Source: Calliphora vicina
Taxonomy: Eukaryota; Arthropoda; Insecta; Diptera; Calliphoridae
DNA length: 64,000 bases
Assembly: GCF_958450345.1 (NCBI RefSeq)
Contig: NC_088780.1
Location: 157,586,726-157,650,725, forward strand
Direction of reading: 5' to 3'
Within the stretch, counting starts at the first letter, position 1. Each line of letters starts with the position of its first letter. The notes beneath the pieces are model-generated. The model ran no database searches, was not told the origin of the DNA, and saw nothing but the letters and a program-made list of their open reading frames with translations. This document shows positions 56,461 through 64,000 of this stretch, one piece after another. Both the position numbers and the translations under genes were made by a program.

Positions 56461-56848
56461 TACGCTGTTATCAAAAAACTGGAGTAGGTTGGTTAAAAAT
56501 TTTGAAAATTTAATTTTCAAATGCGAATATCTTCTAAGCTATAAGAGACAATTGATAGCTACACTAGGTCTTTTGTAGCACTTGATGAAAAGATTTTATG
56601 TGTGTAATTGTTTTGAAATCGGATCACAAACGAAGAAATAGGATCATTTTAAAAATGTAATATACCCGAGGTGTCCTACTTTGAGGACCCTTGGTCGCGG
56701 CCCTGGTGGGCAAATGAGGTTACGTTCAGAACTTAAACTCGAGAACACTTCTTCTTTGCGCATGTGAAATTTCATTCAAACCAATCTAACCATTTAGAAG
56801 TTACAGATTTATTTCCCTCTTTTTTTCTATACCACTATGTGTCGCTTA

Positions 56849-58235
56849 TAGGGTATTCGCTCGACTAATGATCGTTCGATTAATCGAATAATTTCTTACG
56901 AATAATTATTCGAACAATTTAAAAATGGCCATTTTCGAATAACGACTAATTCGAACAATTTTATGTAGAATAATCGAATAAAACGAATAAATGTTCAAAT
57001 ATATTTAAATTTATTAAATTGCTTAAAATATTTCATAATTTCAAATTTAAATATGTAATAATGACTCACAAAAATTGTATTGTTTCTGAAATTCGACAAA
57101 TAACTAAAGACAAAGGGACTTTCGATAACTGTAGATGAGTGTTCCAATAGCTCCTTCTATAAATGTATAAATATTACTGCAAGAAGTTAGAAATCTAAAA
57201 ACAAATCTTTCAAAATTTTTAACTTAGGACTTTAACCAATGAAAATAAAAGTTACGGAATAAAATATTTATTATTTAGCTGGCAAAATATTAGAAGAATC
57301 GCAATTAATAATCAAAATATTAACTTAGATTAAAGTGGAGTTGAATGTGATGGAGAATGTGATTTTGAAACGGTCGTCGAAAGTGATATTGAGGATGACA
57401 TTTATAATTATTACATTGAAATAGATGAAGGCCATGATCTTAAAATATATGTATATAAGTGATGTTATTAACCGCATACGTAAGTGTTGCAAAATATTTA
57501 ATAAATCGAATGACAAACACAAATATTGCAAACTAAAAGCATGGAGTTCGTCTTATACATGATTCTGAACATCGTTGAACATCTTTGTCGAACATGGTAA
57601 TAAACTTTTTGCGTATTTGTAAATGCGTCAATCATGCGCTGCCTGACTTCAAATTAGCCACGTTCACTGACAATGATATCAAACTTTGGACAGATACTCT
57701 TTGTGTAATTCCCCAAGATCACTTTATTAAGCAAAGATTCGGCTACGTTGTAGAGCTGGATGTATAATACAATTTGTTATAAATAATTTAGAAATAGTGA
57801 ATAATTAATTTACTAAAGAATTAGTTACTCAATTTAAAACCGGAACTAATGAACGACATAAAAGAGTTCTAATACGTTTATATTGTATTTGAATTCAGGA
57901 TCATGTCCAACTATCTCAAATCTGAGTTAATCTGATCAGAATATTTCTGTTGAAAATTTAATGATGGACTTTGTTTTCGAATGCTTTTTAACATTATCAA
58001 TACTTGAATTGTTAACTTTATTTAACGTTATTTTTTTTTGTTTTTCTTTAACAATAAAATATTAAAAAATCGTCATCAAAACTTCATTCTTTACTTTTTA
58101 AAAAAAAATTAAATTATTCGAATAATTCGATTAATTTTAAATGTGTGATCGAATTATTCGAACAAGTTAAAATCTCTTATTCGAGTTATTCGTTTTATTC
58201 GAACAAGAGAAAAATCGAATAATTCGAATACCCTA
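56849..58235 (+). mobile_element. hAT-1 copy 3, exact 8-bp TSD
   Basis: Starts TAGGGTATTCGCTCGACTAA, ends GAATAATTCGAATACCCTA, flanked by GTCGCTTA on both sides (56841-56848 and 58236-58243). Colinear with copy 1 without the nested MITE. Decayed transposase: SEIRQITKDKG near 57090, a shifted SITVDECSNSSFYK, and SNMVINFLRICKCVNHALPD near 57585, then TFTDNDIKLWTD. The 60-codon frame at 57585-57767 is a piece of this relic, not a gene. Confidence 0.9.
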
Positions 58236-59029
58236 GTCGCTTACGATAAAATTCGTTTACTGTAAAATGTAACCATTGACTTACGATAAAATCTTACCCC
58301 CTATAATTTTGAAGTTATTAACAATTTTGATATTCTGAGAACGCTAAAACATCAGTCGGTACATAAAATTTTAATTTTTGCAATAAAAAAAAATTTTTGA
58401 AAATGTCGCTTACGATAATTTGGCGCTAAGGGCTCGACATGGGGATTTATTGACAACATAACAAGGAATAAAAATGTGAAAAAAGTATGTCAATACAACC
58501 TATAGTTTTTCCGTAACTGCAATTTATATTTTGCGATTTTCGAGAAAAACAAATTTTTTGGCCATATTTTTGCGAATGAGCGGAATTTCCTTACTGTTAT
58601 GAATATTATAGTCAAAGGTAAAATTTTTCAATATTTGGAATTTTTCAGGGAGAGATAGCGAAATATTATATATTTTTGGGCCGATTTTGATGAAACTTAA
58701 GAAGAATATAACATGAAGTGCTGCCAAAGCTCTGAAAACATTTAACTTAATTGTGCGTAACAAAAATTTAAGATTTTAGCTCCAGGTCAAATTTGACCCA
58801 ATGACCTTAAGTGCAAAAAGTTTTATAGATATTTTTTTTGGCATATTTTTGTTTCTAAAACGTAGTTGTCGATATTTGAAATTAAATAAAATTCCTCAAA
58901 TAAAAAAAAATATCAACCACTCACTTTTAGAAAAAATTAAATTTTAATATCAAAATTAAAATTGTGAACGTTGAAAGAAGTAATCAAAATTATAAATATA
59001 AACGCTTAAATACTTTTTAATTCTATAGA

Positions 59030-59303
59030 AATAATGGACCGATAGGCTTGGTCCCAGGGCCGAAAAAATAATATGTACCAAATTTGATCGAATTATCTTC
59101 AAAATTGCGACCTGTACTATGCGCACATGGTTCACATGGACAGCCAGCCAGACGGACGGACGGACATCGTTTAATCGGCTCAGAAAGTGATTCTAAGTCG
59201 ATCGGTATACTTTAAGGTGGGTGTTAGACTAATATTTTTGGGCGTTATAAACATCTGCACAAACGCATTATACTCTCCCCACTATGGTGGTTTGGGGTAT
59301 AAA
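59030..59303 (-). repeat. HelB fragment (5' half), inverted
   Basis: Reads ATAATGGACCGATAGGCTTG through GACCTGTACTATGCGCACAT, GACGGACATCGTTTAATCGG and GGTGGGTGTTAGACTAATAT to CCACTATGGTGGTTTGGGGT, the reverse of the HelB start. The 3' half is absent. It directly abuts the DD37E relic. Confidence 0.75.
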
Positions 59304-59980
59304 TATAGCTGCTGCAAAATAGATGACGGAATGTAGGTATGGAAAATTTTTCGCATCTTCCGGGTAAAAATTTGTATATTGCTGATGCTCGAGGGAATGT
59401 TGTAGAAAAGTTTAGGACTCAAAAGCAGAAAATGTTCCTAAAAAGTTCTTGGCATAACAAGCAATATGCAGTTGCGGCGAAAGAAGCCAAACATTTGTTA
59501 CAAAGGGCTCTATAAATACCAAAATTTATTTCAAGCAATGTTTACAAAATACGATGCTTCCATTCATAAGACTTCTTAATGTGTCCACTTGTTTTTGGCC
59601 TGATTTGGCATCCTGTCTTTATGGTAAGCAAGGTCTTGAGTGGTACAAGAACAATAATGTGGTACTTGTACCAAAAGGGGCAAATCCTCCAAACTGCCTG
59701 GATACAGTGGAGAGATATTGGGCTGTTGTTAAAAGAGAATTGAAGAGCACAAAAAAGGTGTTCAAAAATATGTTGGATTTTAAACGCAGATGGACTATCT
59801 GTTCGAACACAATGACAAAAGCACTGTAAAGACCTAAATGGAAGAGTTTCCGGAAAAGGTGAAAAATTCATCACTAGTGATTAGAACTATAAAAATATTT
59901 TTTTTGGTAAATTGTAATAATAATCTCTATCAAATAAATAAAAATTGAAAACAGTTAGTTTAGTGGTTTCATTTTTATTA
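59304..59980 (+). pseudogene. DD37E transposase relic, 5' truncated
   Basis: This is a second copy of the element at 9163-10460. It starts near the first-Asp motif (degraded IMDDET region), then IADARGNVVEKFRTQKQ, and an open stretch 59554-59829: LLNVSTCFWPDLASCLYGKQ, LEWYKNNNVVLVPKGANPPN and VERYWAVVKRELKSTKKVF. The WPELRP codons are partly deleted just before VERYW. The downstream sequence matches the 3' UTR of the complete copy, but the terminal TIR is missing. Confidence 0.88.
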
Positions 59981-59997
59981 TTTTATTTTTAGTCTTG

Positions 59998-60536
59998 TGT
60001 TCCATCGATTTCAACGTACGAGAGATGATATGTTAGGTTCAGAAGCGGTAACGATTTTGCATGTCCGAAATGATAATTGAACACTGTAAATGAAAATCAT
60101 TTTTGAAGCCCGGCCATCCAGCCGAATCAACACCAAAGACAAATATCCATGGCGCTAAGGTAATTCTCTGTATTTAGTGGTATATCATGATAATGCACGG
60201 TTACATGTTGCGAAACCTGTTAAAAACAATTTAGAAAGAAGTGGTCGGGACATATAATGGACCTTGCCCCATCCGAATACTATTTGTTTCGATCGATGCA
60301 GAACGCTCTCTCTTGGATACATTTCACTTTGGAACAGAGTGTATTGGCTTGATTCGTTCTTGGACTCAAAAGCTGAGCAGTTTTTTTTGGCTCGGAAGGC
60401 GTCTGTTGGCATAAAGATAGAAAAAGGTCACAGCTAACAATGACCATTACTTTGAATAAATTTGTATTATACAAATGTTTCAAAATGAAAGCTGAACATT
60501 TAAAAAAATTCCGCATTTTTAAGTCATACACCAATT
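59998..60536 (+). pseudogene. mariner transposase relic 6
   Basis: Strongly deleted copy: SIDFNVRE-like start, then PAESTPKTNIHGAKVILCI (60110), VVYHDNARLHVAKPVKNNLE (60180, second catalytic Asp kept), DLAPSEYYLFRSMQNALS (60250; third Asp is Glu here) and a C-terminal tail ending near 60450. The right TIR CCGCATTTTTAAGTCATACA ends near 60536. Confidence 0.82.
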
Positions 60537-60540
60537 TTTC

Positions 60541-62040
60541 ATGGCCATAATGAACCTGTGTTCCAAGTTTTAGCAACTTTGGAATGGCTTAGGTAAGATG
60601 CATTGTCGAAAATTCTTGCTTTCTCCCTATTAAATAAGTAAAATGTAAGTTTCTTTAATGTATTAAAATTAAATTACGTTTAAAAGGATTTGAAAGAATT
60701 AAAAATGAATAAGTAATATATAATAATCTTCTTAGTTCAAAACAATCCCCAAAACCTCCACAAAAGTGGGTGTTTTATATTTACAAATGGGGTAAATGAT
60801 AGAAACAAAAGATATTAAAAAAAAAAAGTTCCAGAAACCATAAGGGAACAATCATTAGCATCATCATTATCAACTCTATCACCACCATCATTATCATCAA
60901 CGTCAGCTCATTTTCATTATTATCTTTATCATCATTAGCACTATTTGCAAAAAAAAAAAATAAACTTTCTTATTTACTGCTGTTTCTTTTCATTCTTGAT
61001 CTGGTGTTTTGTTTTTTTTTTTGTCAAACTTTTTGTTTGATTTTTGGTTACATTTTTCCAACAAAATGTATCTCAAGGAGAATACTACTCTCTATATTAT
61101 TTCCATTTTATAAATAAAATGTTGTTCTTGTTATTCTTGCCATTCAGTTAACGTTACACCTAAACTTGCACTAACTTTGTTAGAATGCTAAAACTAGAGA
61201 AAAAGAGGAAAAAATATACTAAACTGAAAAAAGTTGAGAGAAAAAAGTTATTCCGTATTCTTTTGACAAGCAAATGATTAATTAAAATGTTGGTTTTATT
61301 ATGATGGTGTTGACTAAAGTTTCTTTCTTTGATATTTTTTTTTCCTAAATCTAGTTTATATTTTATTCCTGTTAGACACTTGCCAGCTCCCCTTTTCCTT
61401 TCCCTTTTTTATGTGAGTTTGTTTAAATAAGTAACTAGTAGTGGTAGTTTTTATTTTTGTTTATTTATTTATTTGGTTGTTTGTTAATTTGTTCGTGTAT
61501 TTGTAGTTTTTGTAGGAATTTGAATTTTAACAAAAATCAACATCAGCAACATTATTTATTTTATACTTCAACGTTTAATTTATTCATTTAACTTGTCGCT
61601 AAATATAAATTTACAATATTTACTCATTAGTAATCATGGCTTAAATACGGGTCTTTGTTGTTCTTTTGGCATTATTTCTTTTACTGCTTACAAGACGTCT
61701 AAAGAGAGGAGGGCCTAATTTATGTTGAACGATTAAACTAATTGTGGGTTTAGAAAATGTTTAATGGCTTGTATGGCGTATTAGGAAATAAAACGTTTGC
61801 GGATAAATTTACCAAATGAAAAAAAGATTTTTCCAAGGAAAAAGAACTTTTAAAAATTGTGTGTAGCTGCAGTAAAGTTTTTATAAATTTGTATCTTTTA
61901 AATTATTAAAATTAATTAAAACCCAATATATTACAAAATTATATGGTGCTATACAAAAAACTGTCATCAAATGACTCAGTGTAAATAATCCTTATGCAGT
62001 CATTTCTAAATTAATTTGAAGTTTGTGAACATTTGTACAC
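60541..62040. other. Gene-free stretch with a CAT/ATC microsatellite
   Basis: An imperfect CAT/ATC array spans about 60850-60945. T-rich and TTA/TTTG-rich simple sequence follows. No gene or TE end was recognised. Confidence 0.5.
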
Positions 62041-62463
62041 AGATATAAATTTATTCAAAGTATTGGCCATTCCTAGCTATGACCTTTTCCCATTTTTCTG
62101 GCAACATATGGATTACGAGCCAAAAGAACTGCTCAGATTTTGTGGCTGAGATCGAATCAAGCCAATACTCTGTTCAAAAGAGGAGCGTATCCCAGAGAAA
62201 GCCTTCTGCATCGTTGGAAACAAATAGTAGTCGGACGGAGCAAGGTCTGGACTATAAGGTGGGTGAAGCAACACTTCCCAGCCACTTCTAAATAGTTCTT
62301 AACAGATATTGTAATATGTGGCCGAGCGTTGTTATGATAGAATATTACGATTTCATGCTGGGCGTTTTTCAGCCAGTGCTCGCTTCAACGTATCCGTTGC
62401 GTTCGGCATAGCTTTGCTGTGATGGTTGGCCAGATTTCACCAGCTTTTAATAAAAAAGGCGCC

Positions 62464-62998
62464 ATGATACCTGAGGGAGACATAGACTTCTTATGCCGGA
62501 TGGGGAGGTGAATCCACCTGTACGAGGATGGACAACATATCTTCTTGTAATGACACGCTCACAATTTAGCAATGTAGTGGCGTTGATAACCGGACGCTGC
62601 ACTTTTTGCAACCATGCGAGGAGACTTGACATGCTTTTTAATGACTTCTGTAGAAGTTGACAAAATAAAGAGGTGGATGAAACCATATTTCATCTTCGTT
62701 GCGCGGCATTAGGAGATCTACACATCAGGTTTCTAGGACAACGTTACTTTAATAGTCATTCTCAGCTATCGGACATGAAGCTACAATGTATCAATGACTT
62801 CATTAGGAATAACAGTTGGCTAATCAAGCGAGACACATGACTGGTGCAACTATTCTCCTCACATTCTCTTCATTTCTACTACTTCTTATCCTTTTCTTTT
62901 CATCTCTATCTGGGCCTCTTCTATTTCTATTTTCAGGTTACACAAAGTGACCCAATGTTTGGACCCAAGTGAGCTGTTCTCTTTCCTGTTTCTAACAT
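62464..62998 (+). mobile_element. LINE 3' fragment with Cys-rich C-terminal region
   Basis: Plus strand reads VRGWTTYLLVMTRSQFSN, VVALITGRCTFCNHARRLD, FNDFCRS-stop-QNKEVDETIFHL and RCAALGDLHIRFLGQ to a stop at 62838. The C-x2-C-x-H ... C ... H ... C pattern following a TG(H/R)C motif resembles the C-terminal Cys/His region after RNase H in I/LOA-type non-LTR elements; clade not certain. An internal TGA replaces the second Cys of a CxxC. The 3' UTR is pyrimidine-rich and no poly-A tail is visible. It is inserted in mariner relic 7. Confidence 0.7.
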
Positions 62999-63094
62999 GC
63001 GACTGCTTGTCCACCAAATACAGAGTATTACCTTGGCACCATGGGGGGTATTTGGCTTTGGTGTAGATTCGGCTGGTTGGTCAGGCTTCACATA

Positions 63095-63589
63095 CACGCA
63101 GAGAAAAAATATAGTTGGGCATGGTTACTGTAACCATTTCAATATTGTTACAAGTTTTTTAACTATATTATAGTCACAGTAACCATTTACATGATTGTGG
63201 TAACCATAATATGGTTAACTTACGATTCACATGATTGCCTCAACCATATATATGGTTACAGTAAACATATATATGTTTGTGACAACCATTTATATGATGA
63301 AGGACTTATCATATTATGGTGCTCTCGGCTTAAGGCTTATCATAATCTGAGAACAACATATTATGATAAAATTATTCATCATAAATATGGTTACCACAAA
63401 CAAACATATACATATATGTTTACTGTAACCATATATATGGTTGAGACAATCATGTGAATCGTAAGTTAACCATATTATGGTTACCACAATCATGTAAATG
63501 GTTACTGTGACTATAATATAGTTAAAAAACTTGTAACACTATATAAATGGTTACAGTAACCATGCCCAATTATATTTTTTCTCTGCGTG
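63095..63589. mobile_element. MITE-P, 495-bp near-perfect palindrome, TA duplication
   Basis: CACGCAGAGAAAAAATATAG at the left and its complement ATATTTTTTCTCTGCGTG at the right, flanked by TA (63093-63094 and 63590-63591). The mariner sequence rejoins correctly when the element and one TA are removed. The two arms match nearly to the centre (CTCGGCTTAAGGCTTATCAT, near 63330), with repeated ATGGTTAC/GTAACCAT words. Non-coding. Confidence 0.92.
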
Positions 63590-63929
63590 TAAGATCTCTT
63601 ACTTTTCGGGTTATCGTAATGGATCAATTTTTCATTGCAAATATTATTTACTTTTATAGCGTTCAGCATCATTTTGGATACGCAAAATCGTCTTTTAAGG
63701 TCCGTCGGCTCCAATTCGTATGGTACCCAATTTCCCTGTTTTTGGATAAAACCTGTTGCTCGCAAACGTTTTGAGTCGCTCCCAATGATTTGCAACCTTC
63801 ATGGAATAATGCCTCCAATTCATGGTCTTCAGATATTTTGGCTGGTCTGTCAATTTCTCGTACATTAAAATCGACGTAACACATTCACCATGAACTTTGG
63901 TGAGCAATCGGAGTGCTTCAGCGGTATTC

Positions 63930-64000
63930 GTGCATATCGAGAATTCTCTCGGCTCGGTTGCTATTTAAAGTCGAGAAAATCGGCCCACAAATGGCTGAGA
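63930..64000 (+). repeat. HelA fragment at the window edge
   Basis: CTCGGCTCGGTTGCTATTTA and TCGAGAAAATCGGCCCACAA match the HelA centre. The copy continues beyond the window. Confidence 0.7.

Larger units (their letters stand above)
54979..59025. repeat. Large non-coding composite repeat containing hAT-1 copy 3
   Basis: A GAGTGGCCCTTAGAATT end after TA (54977-54978) resembles family E termini. Inside, a 37-base segment around GAGCCCTTAGCGCCAAATTA (55575) is repeated in inverted orientation around 58405 (TAATTTGGCGCTAAGGGCTC). A block at 55800-56460 matches family F (inverted). CTTACGATAA occurs several times. The right boundary is unclear, near a HelB fragment. Confidence 0.5.
62041..63928 (-). 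pseudogene. mariner transposase relic 7, with two nested elements
   Basis: Minus-strand mariner pieces lie at 63928-63592 (AYGECV-like start, PAKISEDHELEALFHEGCKS, QKQGNWVPYELEPTDLKRRF in several frames), 63092-63000 (AKPTNRIYTKAKY-like) and 62463-62041. The second catalytic Asp is Asn (YHNNARPH near 62320), and the third-Asp region reads degraded. Sequence is continuous across the inserts when compared with relics 3 and 5. Confidence 0.85.

Noticed and set aside
57585..57767. 60-codon open frame as a separate gene
   Set aside because: Recognised as a piece of the hAT-1 transposase relic, with homologous broken sequence in copy 1.

Overview
The window is AT-rich, repeat-dense eukaryotic DNA with no convincing host gene, exon, tRNA or rRNA. 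The repeat types (Tc1/mariner including a DD37E element, irritans-like mariners, Jockey-type LINE, hAT families, and short interspersed families with an internal GTCCGTCTGTCCGTCTG-like motif and a CTTACTTGTTT end) together with TTG/TG/TATG microsatellites suggest a higher fly (Brachycera, perhaps a calyptrate with a large genome). That assignment is inference. The window could be intergenic or lie inside a very large intron; the sequence does not say which.

Nearly everything that can be named is a transposon, often nested. Left part (1-13.5 kb): a broken IR/DR Tc1-like element running off the left edge; a TIR element (TIR-C) carrying a ~180-bp tandem array and sitting inside a Helentron/DINE-like repeat (HelA); mariner relics; two copies of a GGTACCGTG-ended family with 9-bp target duplications (family G); a TTAA-flanked piggyBac-like element; and a DD37E Tc1-like element whose 335-codon transposase is open and whose TIRs and TA duplication are intact. 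Middle (14.9-22.5 kb): two copies of a decayed hAT family (hAT-1), one carrying a MITE with perfect 33-bp TIRs, a 261-bp MITE with 100-bp perfect TIRs, and a second Tc1 element (Tc1-B) whose transposase is broken by a single in-frame stop. From 22.7 to 38.5 kb: a solo LTR, a perfect 78-bp hairpin, HelB copies, foldback MITEs with TA duplications, a nested GGGTGGC-ended element and a mariner split by HelB. From 39.9 to 64 kb: more mariner, HelA and HelB, a hAT-3 element containing a Jockey-like LINE, a hAT-2 element with an exact 8-bp TSD, a third hAT-1 copy with an exact 8-bp TSD inside a large non-coding repeat, a second broken DD37E copy, and a mariner carrying both a LINE 3' fragment and a 495-bp palindromic MITE.

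The only open reading frame I would annotate as a potentially functional gene is the DD37E transposase at 9297-10304 (minus strand). All other recognisable coding regions are broken. Target-site duplications that I could read directly allow a relative order of insertion at several nested loci. Family names given here (HelA, HelB, TIR-C, G, E, F, K, P, Q, S, hAT-1/2/3) are local labels, not database names.
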